Of a DNA stretch of 64,000 bases, positions 49,431 to 58,209 are shown piece by piece. The DNA lies in the NCBI RefSeq assembly GCF_014199985.1, contig NZ_JACHOS010000007.1, positions 62,001-126,000 of the forward strand, given 5' to 3'. Source of the stretch: Methylorubrum rhodesianum (GTDB lineage: Bacteria; Pseudomonadota; Alphaproteobacteria; Rhizobiales; Beijerinckiaceae). The position numbers were made by a program, and so were the translations under genes. How positions within the stretch are numbered: position 1 is the first letter of the stretch; every line of letters begins with the position of its first letter. Below the pieces are notes generated by a model, which was not told the DNA's origin, did not search any database, and saw only the letters and a list, made by a program, of their open reading frames with translations.

Positions 49431-51377
49431 TTGCAGGGAGCCGTTCCCCTGTCCGACCTTGCCCGCCGTTGGAGCAGCCGGGCTGCTGCGCTCCCGCCGG
49501 AAATCGGCTTCCTCGCCGCCGAAGGTGTTCCGCTCGACATCCTGAGCCGGGCCGCCCTCATCGCCCGCCGCTGCAAAGCCGACGCGGCCACCACCCTCCT
49601 CAACGAGGGGTTCGTGTCCGAGGCGGTGTTCTATCGCGCGCTCGCCCGCCGGCTCGGCGTGCCCTTTCTCGAGGGAGCGCTGACGCTGGCGGAGGGCGTT
49701 TCCCGGTCGCGCTGCTTCGCGGCGGGCGCGGCGCCGCTCGCCAGCGGCGGGGGAGCCGTAGGCATCGTGGCCGCGCCGCGCGGGGCTGCGGTCGCGCGCC
49801 TGATCGCGGCGTCGGACCGGCTCGCGCAGCCGCTGGCCATCACAACACCCACCGTCCTGAGGCAGGCGCTGTTCGCCCAACACGGAGCTGCCATCGCCGA
49901 GGATGCCTCCGAGGCCCTGCGATGCCGGCGCCCCGAATGGTCCTGCCGGCCGGGCCCGCAGGCGACTGATCTCGCGCTGAGCGGAGTTGTCCTTGCCCTC
50001 GTCATCCTGCTGACGCGACTGCCGACGCTGTCGGGCTTCCTCCTGCTGGCGCTCCTCCAGGGATTGATGCTCGCCCTTCTCAGCTTCCGGCTCGCGGCGG
50101 CGACGATGGGCGCCGCCGAGATCGTGGAAGGGCCGGCTTCCGCGCCGTCACCGGTGCTGCTGACCGACGATGCTCTCCCGACCTACACGATCCTCGTCGC
50201 GCTCTACCGGGAGGCGGCGGTGGTGCCGCGGCTGCTCGGGACCCTGCGCCGGCTCGACTACCCGGCCGCCAAGCTCGACATCAAGTTTCTTCTCGAAGCC
50301 GATGACCGCGAGACCGCGGCGGCCTTCCGGGCGGTTTGCCTTCCGGCCCGCTTCGAGATCGTGACCGTGCCGGCGGGGATGCCGCGCACCAAGCCGCGGG
50401 CGCTGAACGCGGCCCTGCCGCTCGCCCGCGGCGAGCACCTCGTGGTCTACGATGCGGAGGACGTGATCGCGCCCGATCAGCTTCGCCTCGCGGCGACCCT
50501 GTTCGCCCGCGCACCGGCCTCGACCGCCTGCCTCCAGGGCCACCTCGTCATCGACAATCACGGCGACGGCTGGCTGCCGCGTCTGTTCGCCATCGAGTAT
50601 GCGGCGCTGTTCGACGTGCTCGGCCCGGCGCTGTCGGCGTGGCGGATGCCGACGCCGCTCGGCGGAACCTCGACCCATTTCCGCACGCACGTCCTGCGGG
50701 CGCTGCACGGTTGGGATGCGTGGAACGTCACCGAGGATGCCGATCTCGGCCTGCGCATGGCGCGGGCGGGCTACCATGTCGGCGACCTGCCGAGTGCGAC
50801 CTACGAGGAGGCTCTCGCCGATCCGCGCAAGTGGCTGCGGCAGCGCACCCGCTGGATGAAGGGCTTTCTGCAGACGAGCTTCACGCACGGCCGACACCCG
50901 CGCGACCTCTACCGAAGCCTCGGCGCCGCAGAGAGCCTGTGCGTGCTGGCGCTTGTGCCGGGCACCGTCGTCTCGGCGCTGCTCTACCCCTTCATGCTCT
51001 TCGGCGGCATCGCCGAACTCGCTCTCGCGCCCGATGCCCCGAACGAGGACGTGCTCGCCGTCTTCGCCCGCACAGCCTCCGCGACGGTGTTCTTCGGTGG
51101 CCTTGCTGCGATGTGGCTGCCCGGTCTCGTGGGCTGCCTGCGGCGCGGCTGGTTCGACCTCGTGCCGCTGGTCGCACTGCTCCCGCTCTATTTCCTGCTC
51201 GGCAGCCTTGCGGCGTGGCTCGCCGTGATCGAACTCGCCCGGCATCCGCACCGCTGGAACAAGACCGAGCACGGGCTGGCCCGCACCTCCCGCACCGGGG
51301 CGCTCGGGCGGCGCCGGCTCGGCGATATCAGATCCGCTTCGACAGCTCCGCCGCCGTCTCCGTGGCCGGCCGGTTGA
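49431..51377 (+). CDS. Membrane glycosyltransferase family 2 with an N-terminal MshEN-like domain
   Basis: 648 residues from TTG at 49431 (a CTG at 49449 behind AGGGAG is an alternative). Residues about 40-130 resemble the MshEN/T2SSE N-domain (LLNEGFVSEAVFYRALARRLGVPFL), which binds c-di-GMP in relatives. Two membrane helices follow, then a GT2 catalytic domain with the motif set LLEADD, VYDAEDVIAPDQLR, TEDADLGLRMARAG and QRTRWMKGFLQT. Four or so C-terminal helices complete a processive-type enzyme. It may make or export a beta-linked glucan-like polymer. Its last 50 bases overlap the convergent SCO1 gene. Confidence 0.87.
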   Translation: MQGAVPLSDLARRWSSRAAALPPEIGFLAAEGVPLDILSRAALIARRCKADAATTLLNEGFVSEAVFYRALARRLGVPFLEGALTLAEGVSRSRCFAAGAAPLASGGGAVGIVAAPRGAAVARLIAASDRLAQPLAITTPTVLRQALFAQHGAAIAEDASEALRCRRPEWSCRPGPQATDLALSGVVLALVILLTRLPTLSGFLLLALLQGLMLALLSFRLAAATMGAAEIVEGPASAPSPVLLTDDALPTYTILVALYREAAVVPRLLGTLRRLDYPAAKLDIKFLLEADDRETAAAFRAVCLPARFEIVTVPAGMPRTKPRALNAALPLARGEHLVVYDAEDVIAPDQLRLAATLFARAPASTACLQGHLVIDNHGDGWLPRLFAIEYAALFDVLGPALSAWRMPTPLGGTSTHFRTHVLRALHGWDAWNVTEDADLGLRMARAGYHVGDLPSATYEEALADPRKWLRQRTRWMKGFLQTSFTHGRHPRDLYRSLGAAESLCVLALVPGTVVSALLYPFMLFGGIAELALAPDAPNEDVLAVFARTASATVFFGGLAAMWLPGLVGCLRRGWFDLVPLVALLPLYFLLGSLAAWLAVIELARHPHRWNKTEHGLARTSRTGALGRRRLGDIRSASTAPPPSPWPAG

Positions 51378-51921
51378 GGTTGACCGCGCCGACGAAGCCG
51401 TTGCGCGCGTCCATCAGGTAGACGAGTGCGGTGTGCTCCATCGTGTAGTCGCCGCCCTGGCTCGGCACCTTCTTGGCATAGGCGCGGAAGGTCTTGATCG
51501 CCGCCGCCACCTGTTCCGGGCTGCCGGTGAGGCCGACGATGCGCGGATCGAAGCTCGACAGGTATGTCTTGAGCGATTCCGGCGTGTCGCGTTCGGGATC
51601 GACGCTGACGAAGGCGACCTTCAAGGTATCGGCCTTGGGCCCAAGCGCCGCCAGCACGTCGCTGATCTGCTGCAGCGTGGTCGGGCAGACGTCGGGACAA
51701 TGGGTGAAGCCGAAGAACATCAGGTAGGGCTTGCCGGCGAAGTCGCGCTCGCTGACCGTTGCCCCGTTCTGGTCCACCAGGGTGAAGGGCCCGCCGATGC
51801 CGCTCGGGCCGCTCTGCGGATGCTGCGGCACCAGCGTCATCACCAGCGCAACGGAGATCGCCACGAGGCCGGCGACGAAGGCGGCGAGCGGCAGGAGAAC
51901 GCTGCGGGACGGACGGCGCAT
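51328..51921 (-). CDS. SCO1/SenC family copper chaperone
   Basis: 197 residues from the ATG at 51921. One N-terminal membrane helix (about 8-30) anchors a thioredoxin-like domain. The copper motif CPDVCP is in FGFTHCPDVCPTTLQQ, and the distal His is in YTMEHTALVYLMDARNG near residue 160. SCO proteins deliver copper to CuA of cytochrome oxidase subunit II, so this complements the cox cluster 36 kb away. It converges with the GT2 gene and overlaps it by 50 bases. Confidence 0.93.
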   Translation of the reverse strand: MRRPSRSVLLPLAAFVAGLVAISVALVMTLVPQHPQSGPSGIGGPFTLVDQNGATVSERDFAGKPYLMFFGFTHCPDVCPTTLQQISDVLAALGPKADTLKVAFVSVDPERDTPESLKTYLSSFDPRIVGLTGSPEQVAAAIKTFRAYAKKVPSQGGDYTMEHTALVYLMDARNGFVGAVNLNRPATETAAELSKRI

Positions 51922-52104
51922 GGAGCTCTCGAAGGCGAAACTAGGGGGCCGAGGCGGCTGCGTGGAGTGGACCCCGACACGCGGCAGCGCCGGAAGCGGC
52001 AGCCGAATGCGTCGAGGCGCGGACCTCACATCCCAGAGCCCCGGGCGTGCCGCAAGCCCGCGCGACGCCGCAAGGTCTCCGCCCCCCGGGGCCCATGGGG
52101 TGTG

Positions 52105-53562
52105 TCAGGAGGCTTCCGCCCGGAACGCCACGGCCGCGTCCGCGCCGCGGGCATTGTGCCGGCGCAGAGCCTCGCCGACCATCAGAAGCGCGGGTCCTTC
52201 GAGGTCCGAGGCCTCGATCCGCCCGGCGAGATCGGCGGCGGTGCCGGCGACCGTGGCCTGCTTTGCCCGCGTCGCGTTGAACACGACGAGGGCCGGCGTC
52301 TCGGGCGCCAGACCCTCGGCGACCGCCCGCTCCAGCAGCGCGCGCAGCGTGCGCTTGGGCATGTAGACGACGGTGGTAACGCTCCGGTCGGCGAGCGCGC
52401 CCCAGTTCAGATCCTCGGGCAGCGCTCCGCGTCGGTCGTGGCCGGTGACGAATTGCAGGCGCCGGGCCGCGTCGCGGTGGGTCAGGGAGACGCCGAGCGC
52501 CGCCGCCGCCCCCTGCGCCGCGCTGACGCCGGGGACGATGGTGCAGGCGATGCCGGCGGCCTCGCAGGCCTCGATCTCCTCGCCGGCCCGGCCGAACACG
52601 AGCGGGTCGCCGGATTTGAGGCGCACCACCTGCTTGCCGGACTTCGCCAGCGAGACCATCAGCGCGTTGATGTCGTCCTGGCGGCAGGACGGGCCGTGGC
52701 CGGTCTTGCCCACCAGCATGGTCCGGGCCTCGCGGCGGGCGTAGTCGAGGATCTCGGGGGCGACGAGGTCGTCGTAGAGAATCACGTCGGCGTTGCGCAG
52801 GGCACGCAGGGCTTTCAGGGTCAGGAGTTCCGCGTCGCCCGGCCCGGCGCCGACGAGGGTCACCGCGCCGCCCGTGGGAAGGGCTTCGGTTTGCCCCAGC
52901 AGGTCGGCGAGGTCGGCTTGCGTCGGCGTGCGGTCCGGTTCGGCGAAGGCGCGGTCGGTGAAGCGCTCCCAGAAGCCGCGCCGCTCGGAAAAGCCGTGGA
53001 AGCGGCTCGAGACCGCCTCGCGCCAGTCGCGGGCGGCGGCGACCCAGTGCTTGAAGCCGCGCGGCAGCATCGCCTCGATGCGCGCCCGCACCGTCTGCCC
53101 GAAGACCGGGGCGGCCCCTTCGGTCGAGATGCCGACGACGAGCGGCGAACGGTTGACGATGGCGCCGAATTTGACGTCGCACAGATGCGGCCGGTCGACG
53201 GCGTTGACGATGGCGCCGGCCGCACGCGCGGCCGCGACGAAGGCGACGCACTCCTCCTCGTCTTCCATGGCGCCGATGGCGAAGGCGGCGCCCTGGAGAT
53301 CCTCCGGCGTCCAGCGCCGCTCGTGCAGCGTCACCGAACCGGCGGCGATCTCGGCCGGCACGCCGCGCAACTCCTCGCTCGGCTCCTCCGCGTAGACGTC
53401 GACCCGGGCGCCGGCGGCGGCGAGCAGCTTCACCTTCCAGGGCGCGCCGCCGTTGGAGCCGGCGAGCACCGCCCGCTTGTCCTGAAGCGGCACGAACACG
53501 GGCAGCACCGCCAGCGGTTCGAGGCCGGCGCGGGTTTCGCGGGGTTGGCGGGGCGTGCTCAT
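52105..53562 (-). CDS. cysG: Siroheme synthase
   Basis: 485 residues from the ATG at 53562. The N-terminal half (about 1-210) is the precorrin-2 dehydrogenase/ferrochelatase domain (VFVPLQDKRAVLAGSNGGAPWKVKLL). The C-terminal half is uroporphyrinogen-III methyltransferase (VTLVGAGPGDAELLTLKALRALRNADVILYDDLVAPEIL, RLKSGDPLVFGRAGEE). Siroheme is the cofactor of assimilatory nitrite and sulfite reductases, so the placement behind the nitrate reductase fits nitrate assimilation. No ribosome site is evident at the chosen start. Confidence 0.96.
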   Translation of the reverse strand: MSTPRQPRETRAGLEPLAVLPVFVPLQDKRAVLAGSNGGAPWKVKLLAAAGARVDVYAEEPSEELRGVPAEIAAGSVTLHERRWTPEDLQGAAFAIGAMEDEEECVAFVAAARAAGAIVNAVDRPHLCDVKFGAIVNRSPLVVGISTEGAAPVFGQTVRARIEAMLPRGFKHWVAAARDWREAVSSRFHGFSERRGFWERFTDRAFAEPDRTPTQADLADLLGQTEALPTGGAVTLVGAGPGDAELLTLKALRALRNADVILYDDLVAPEILDYARREARTMLVGKTGHGPSCRQDDINALMVSLAKSGKQVVRLKSGDPLVFGRAGEEIEACEAAGIACTIVPGVSAAQGAAAALGVSLTHRDAARRLQFVTGHDRRGALPEDLNWGALADRSVTTVVYMPKRTLRALLERAVAEGLAPETPALVVFNATRAKQATVAGTAADLAGRIEASDLEGPALLMVGEALRRHNARGADAAVAFRAEAS

Positions 53563-53747
53563 GCGGTGCGCTGTACGACTCGACTGACGAATGCGGCTCC
53601 GACCCCTCATTCCAAGGTGCCGGAGCGTCGCGGAAGGCTCCGAAGGAAGGCTTCCAGAGCCGACCCTACCCCGAACCTCTGCTCGATGCTGCATCGCAGC
53701 ACCTCGGGTCGAGGGCAAGAGGACGACGGGATTGGCCGAAACTGCGC

Positions 53748-56435
53748 CTACGCGGCGCTGCGCGCAAGCGCCGGCGAGAGAAGCTTGCGGATCTCAGGGA
53801 TGCACGAGCCGCAATTGGTTCCCGCCTTGCAGGCCGCGCCCACCGTCTCGACCGAGCCGGCCCCGGCGGCGATGGCCGCGTTGATGACGTCGCGTCCGAC
53901 GCCGTGGCAGGCGCAGACCACCGGACCGGCCGAGGCCGCCGCCGCGCGGCCCGAGAGCAGGGCGCGCCGGTCGATCGCCTCGAGGTCGGCGGCAGCGAAG
54001 ACCCCCTTGGCAATCTCCCAGTCCGGCCGCCGCTCGCCCGGCGCCACGCTCAGCGCCGCGACGAGGCGATCCCCGCGGTAGACGGCACAGCGATAGAGCC
54101 CGCGGGCGTGATCGACGTACTCGGCCAGTTCGTGGCCGGGGAACAGGCCGCGCACGGACAGAGCCATCTCCCGCGAGCCCTCCTGGGTCGCGAACAGCAG
54201 GCCCGAGCCGCCCTGGACGGTGGCCCGCGCCCACCACCAGCCGGCGGGCGCCGCCTGGGCATCCCGTGTCAGGAGATAGCCGCGGGAGCGATAGGACACC
54301 GCCTCGATGGAAGCCGGCGTCGCCTTCAATTCGGGCTGGCCCGAGATCGGGTCGGGGATGCCGCGGGCGAGCGCGGCCGCGCGCCCGTCCGAGGCGGTCA
54401 TGTCGCTCCAGTGCATCGGCGCGAAGACCGAGCCCGGCCGAACGCCGTCGGTCACGGTGACTTCGAGGGTCGCGCTGCCGAGGTCGGTGGTGAGGCGAGC
54501 AAAGCCGCCGTCGCTCAGATGGTAGCGGGCCGCGTCGTCGGGATGGACCTCGACGAAGGGCACGGCGCGGTGCGCGGAGAGGCGCTGGCTTTTGCCCGTG
54601 CGGGTCATGGTGTGCCAGTGGTCGCGGATGCGGCCGGTGTTGAGCACGAGTGGGCGCTCGGCGGTCACGGGCTGCGCCAGCGCGGGGGGCTGAACCGCGA
54701 CGAAGCGGGCGCGTCGGTCGAAGGTGTAGAAGCGCCCGTCGGCGAAGAGCCGGGCGCGGCCCTTCTTCGCCTCCGGACCGCGCTTCGGCACCGGCCACTG
54801 TACCGGCAGATGGGCGTCGTAGGCGCGCTCGCTGATCTCGGAGAGGCCGCCGAGGTCGAAGTCGCGGCCGCCCTCGTTCTCGAAGGCCGAGAGCGCGGCG
54901 TGCTCGCGGAAGATCTCGGCGGCGGAGCCGTAGGCGAAGGCCTCGCCGTGGCCGAGGCGGCGCGCGACGTCGCACAGGATCGCCCAATCGGCCCGTGCCT
55001 GACCCGGCGCCTTCAGGAAGGCGCGCTGGCGCGAGATGCGGCGCTCGGAATTCGTCACCGTGCCGTCCTTCTCGCCCCAGGCGAGCGCCGGCAGCAGCAC
55101 GGTCTTCTTGCCCGTGGCCCGGGCGCTGTCGCTGGTCGCGACGGCTTCCGAGACGACGTAGAGATCGAGCCCCGTGATCGCCTCGCGGATGCGGTCGGCC
55201 CGCGGCATCGAGACGACGGGGTTGGTGCCGATCACCCAGAGCGCCTTGATTTTCCCCCGCTCGATCGCCTCGAACAGCGCGACGGCCTTCATGCCCTCGC
55301 CGGTGATGATGTTGGGCGCCTTCCAGAAGCGGCGGACGCGATCCACCTCCTCGGGCGCGAAGTGCATGTGGGCGGCGAGCATGTTGGCCAAGCCACCGAC
55401 CTCCCGCCCGCCCATGGCGTTGGGCTGGCCGGTGAGCGAGAGCGGGCCCATGCCGGGCCGGCCGATCCGCCCGGTGGCGAGATGGCAGTTGATGATGGCG
55501 TTGCCCTTGTCGGTACCCTGGGCCGACTGGTTCGCTCCCTGGCTGAAGGCGGTGACGACCCGCTTCGTCCGGGCGAACAGCTCGAAGAAGGCCTGCACGT
55601 CGGCCTCCGCGAGCCCCGTGGCGCGGGCGGTCGCGGCGATGTCCGGCGCGATCTGCCGGGCGCGCTCCAGGGCGCCCTCGAAGCCGGCGGTGTGCTCCTC
55701 GATGAAGCGCCCGTCGAGCTTGGTCTGGCCGGCGAGATAAGAGAGCAGGCCGGAGAACAGAGCCGTATCGGTGCCGGGCTCGAGGCCGAGGTGGAGATCG
55801 GCCTCCTCGCCGGTCTGCGTACGGCGGGGATCGACGGTGACGATCCGGGTGCCGCGGTTCTTCCGGGCATCCATCATCCGCCGGAACAGGATCGGATGGC
55901 ACCACGCGGCGTTCGAGCCGACCAGCACGATCAGGTCCGCCTCGTCGAGATCCTCGTAGCAGCCGGGCACCGTGTCCGAGCCGAAGGCGCGGCGGTGGGC
56001 GGCGACCGCCGAGGACATGCACAGCCGCGAATTGGTGTCGACGTGCGGCGTGCCCAAAAAGCCTTTCGCCAGCTTGTTGGCGACGTAATAATCCTCGGTC
56101 AGGATCTGGCCGGAAAGATAGAAGGCGATCGCGTCCGGTCCGTGCCGCTCGGCGATCCGCCGGAGGCCGCCGGCCACGGTGCCGAGCGCGCTTTCCCAGG
56201 TCGCGGTCTGCCCGTCCACGGTCGGATCGAGCAGCCGGTCGCCGAGATCGACCGTCTCGCCGAGCGCCGAGCCCTTGGAGCAGAGGCGGCCGAAATTCGC
56301 CGGGTGATCGGGATCGCCGGCAATCGCGACGCCGCCCTGCCCGTCCGGAGTCGCGAGCACGCCACAGCCGACGCCGCAATAGGGGCAGGTCGTCTTCACC
56401 GCAGGCGCGGTGAGAGCGGGGGCGGGCTGAGACAT
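53748..56435 (-). CDS. nasA: Assimilatory nitrate reductase catalytic subunit
   Basis: 895 residues from the ATG at 56435. The N-terminal [4Fe-4S] cysteines are 17, 20, 24 and 52 (CPYCGVGCGV, GRLCSKGS). The Mo-bis-MGD domains follow (HVDTNSRLCMSSAVAAHRRAFGSD; the Cys probably coordinates Mo). The C-terminus carries a BFD-like [2Fe-2S] domain with Cys841, Cys843, Cys875 and Cys878 (CACHGVGRDV, CKAGTNCGSC), as in NAD(P)H- or ferredoxin-linked Nas enzymes. No signal peptide, so cytoplasmic nitrate assimilation. cysG is 185 bases downstream. Nitrite reductase and the transporter are not in the window. Confidence 0.95.
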   Translation of the reverse strand: MSQPAPALTAPAVKTTCPYCGVGCGVLATPDGQGGVAIAGDPDHPANFGRLCSKGSALGETVDLGDRLLDPTVDGQTATWESALGTVAGGLRRIAERHGPDAIAFYLSGQILTEDYYVANKLAKGFLGTPHVDTNSRLCMSSAVAAHRRAFGSDTVPGCYEDLDEADLIVLVGSNAAWCHPILFRRMMDARKNRGTRIVTVDPRRTQTGEEADLHLGLEPGTDTALFSGLLSYLAGQTKLDGRFIEEHTAGFEGALERARQIAPDIAATARATGLAEADVQAFFELFARTKRVVTAFSQGANQSAQGTDKGNAIINCHLATGRIGRPGMGPLSLTGQPNAMGGREVGGLANMLAAHMHFAPEEVDRVRRFWKAPNIITGEGMKAVALFEAIERGKIKALWVIGTNPVVSMPRADRIREAITGLDLYVVSEAVATSDSARATGKKTVLLPALAWGEKDGTVTNSERRISRQRAFLKAPGQARADWAILCDVARRLGHGEAFAYGSAAEIFREHAALSAFENEGGRDFDLGGLSEISERAYDAHLPVQWPVPKRGPEAKKGRARLFADGRFYTFDRRARFVAVQPPALAQPVTAERPLVLNTGRIRDHWHTMTRTGKSQRLSAHRAVPFVEVHPDDAARYHLSDGGFARLTTDLGSATLEVTVTDGVRPGSVFAPMHWSDMTASDGRAAALARGIPDPISGQPELKATPASIEAVSYRSRGYLLTRDAQAAPAGWWWARATVQGGSGLLFATQEGSREMALSVRGLFPGHELAEYVDHARGLYRCAVYRGDRLVAALSVAPGERRPDWEIAKGVFAAADLEAIDRRALLSGRAAAASAGPVVCACHGVGRDVINAAIAAGAGSVETVGAACKAGTNCGSCIPEIRKLLSPALARSAA

Positions 56436-56656
56436 CGCGAATCCTCGACGGATTTTTTCGTCACAGGGACGTTTCGCCAGGGGTCGCAAAAGTCGGGCCG
56501 CCCGTCCTCTCACGACCTCAGGGGGGCCGAAAGGCGGAGGCGTTTTGGGCGGTTCGGCCCGGCTTCGTCTGCTATCCTCGGCGGCGCTTGCGGCCGCGTG
56601 GACATTCGCCGGTCCAGCCTCAGATAACCGAACGAGACCGTTCAGGGAGGAACGTC

Positions 56657-57109
56657 ATGAGCGAGACCGCCAGCACTGAACCGAGCCCCGCCGCCGAGCG
56701 GGTCGAGCCCGTCACCGCCGAGCAGGCGGACAATGCCGGCACGCCGCTGCGGGTGACCGCGACGCCGGCGGCGCTGGAACTGATCGAGGAGCTTAGGGCC
56801 GAGTACGGGCCGGTGATGTTCCACCAGTCCGGCGGGTGCTGCGACGGCTCCTCGCCGATGTGCTACCCCGTCGGCGACTTCCTCGTCAGCGACGGCGACG
56901 TGAATCTGGGCCGGATCGGCGGCGCGGATTTCTTCATCTCGCGGTCGCAGTTCGAGGTCTGGAAGCACACCCACATCATGCTCGACGTGGTGCCCGGCCG
57001 CGGCGGCATGTTCTCCCTGGAGAACGGCCGCGAAAAGCGCTTCCACATCCGCTCGCGGCTGTTCACCAGCGCAGAGAACGAGGCGCTGGCGGGGGCCTGC
57101 CGGCTGTAG
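56657..57109 (+). CDS. DUF779 protein
   Basis: 150 residues from the ATG at 56657 (GGAGG six bases upstream). The DUF779 signature MFHQSGGCCDGSSPMCYPVGDF near residue 60 has three cysteines that may bind a metal. FISRSQFEVWKHTHIMLDVVPGRGGMFSLENG follows. DUF779 genes often accompany aldehyde or alcohol dehydrogenase genes, but none is here. It diverges from nasA with a 221-base spacer. Confidence 0.88.
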   Translation: MSETASTEPSPAAERVEPVTAEQADNAGTPLRVTATPAALELIEELRAEYGPVMFHQSGGCCDGSSPMCYPVGDFLVSDGDVNLGRIGGADFFISRSQFEVWKHTHIMLDVVPGRGGMFSLENGREKRFHIRSRLFTSAENEALAGACRL

Positions 57110-57117
57110 GCGACGGC

Positions 57118-57155
57118 CTTCGGCAAAGACCGGTTTCGGTGCGGTCCTGCCGAAG
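57118..57155. terminator. Bipartite hairpin between DUF779 and egtD
   Basis: CTTCGGCA (57118-57125) pairs with TGCCGAAG (57148-57155), and inside it GACCG (57128-57132) pairs with CGGTC (57142-57146). It lies nine bases after the DUF779 stop and 32 before the convergent egtD stop. It has no U tract but is well placed as a two-way terminator. Confidence 0.5.
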
Positions 57156-57187
57156 ACCGGCCTGACCGCTCCGACAGGATCGCAGGG

Positions 57188-58165
57188 CTATCCCTGCCGG
57201 CGCAGGGCGTGGACCGAGAACAGTCCGTTCGCATCGGTCCAAGCCTCCACCGGCATCCAGCCGGCGCGGGCCGCGAGCGCTCTGAATCCGTCGAGCGTGT
57301 ACTTGTAGCTGTTCTCGGTGTGGATCGATTCGCCCTCCGCGAAGGCGAAGCTGCGCCCGGCCACGCGCACGGTCTGCGCCCGGCGGCTGACGAGATGCAT
57401 CTCGATCCGCGAGGCCGCCTCGTTGAAGAAGGCCCGGTGGGCGAAGGCGTCGAGGCCGATCTCGCCATCGAGTTCGCGGTTGATGCGGGCCAGCAGGTTC
57501 AGGTTGAACGCCGCCGTGACCCCGGCCGCATCGTCGTAGGCCGCCTCGAGTACAGCTCGGTCCTTGACGAGATCGACGCCGAGCACCAGCGTCGCGCCCG
57601 CGCCGAGGATGCGCCCGAACACGTCGAGGAGGCGGGCCGCCTCGCCGGGCTCGAAATTGCCGATGGTCGAGCCGGGAAAGAAGCCGGCGAGCGCCCGGCC
57701 CTCGAAGTCCTTCGGCAGGGTGAAAGGCCGGGTGAAATCGGCCACCACCGGCTCGACGGCGAGGTCGGGGAAGTCGCCGCGCAGCGCCTCCGCCTGCCCG
57801 CGCAGGAATTCGCCCGAGACGTCGACCGGGAGATAGGCCGAAAGCCCCGGCAGGTGCCGCAGCAGGCGCCGCAGCTTGGCGGTCGAGCCGCTTCCGAATT
57901 CAACGAGGGCGGCCCCCTCCGGCAGCAGCGCGGCGATCTCGGGACCGCGCGCGTCGAGGATGCCGAGCTCGGTGCGGGTCGGGTAGTATTCCGGCAGGAC
58001 GGTGATCTGCTCGAACAGGGCGGAGCCGGCCGCATCGTAGAAATACTTGGCCGGCAGCGCCTTCGGCTTCGCGCCGAGCCCGCTCCAGACATCGGCCAGG
58101 AACAGGCCGTTCTCCGTGATCGGCTCGGCGGGACTGGTTTCCTTCAGGCGGGGATCGATCGTCAA
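57188..58165 (-). CDS. egtD: L-histidine N-alpha-methyltransferase EgtD
   Basis: 325 residues from TTG at 58165 with GGAG seven bases upstream; no ATG fits the N-terminus. EgtD trimethylates histidine to hercynine, the first step of ergothioneine biosynthesis. Key sequences: KYFYDAAGSALFEQITVLPEYYPTRTE near residue 40, the SAM loop LVEFGSGSTAKLRRLL near 82, and the hercynine-binding Glu/Ser end FAFAEGESIHTENSYKY near 275. egtB lies 44 bases upstream on the same strand, so they form an operon. Confidence 0.95.
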   Translation of the reverse strand: MTIDPRLKETSPAEPITENGLFLADVWSGLGAKPKALPAKYFYDAAGSALFEQITVLPEYYPTRTELGILDARGPEIAALLPEGAALVEFGSGSTAKLRRLLRHLPGLSAYLPVDVSGEFLRGQAEALRGDFPDLAVEPVVADFTRPFTLPKDFEGRALAGFFPGSTIGNFEPGEAARLLDVFGRILGAGATLVLGVDLVKDRAVLEAAYDDAAGVTAAFNLNLLARINRELDGEIGLDAFAHRAFFNEAASRIEMHLVSRRAQTVRVAGRSFAFAEGESIHTENSYKYTLDGFRALAARAGWMPVEAWTDANGLFSVHALRRQG

Positions 58166-58209
58166 AGGCGTTCTCCGAGGCGGCGGATTGATCGAAGCGG
58201 GACGGGCGA

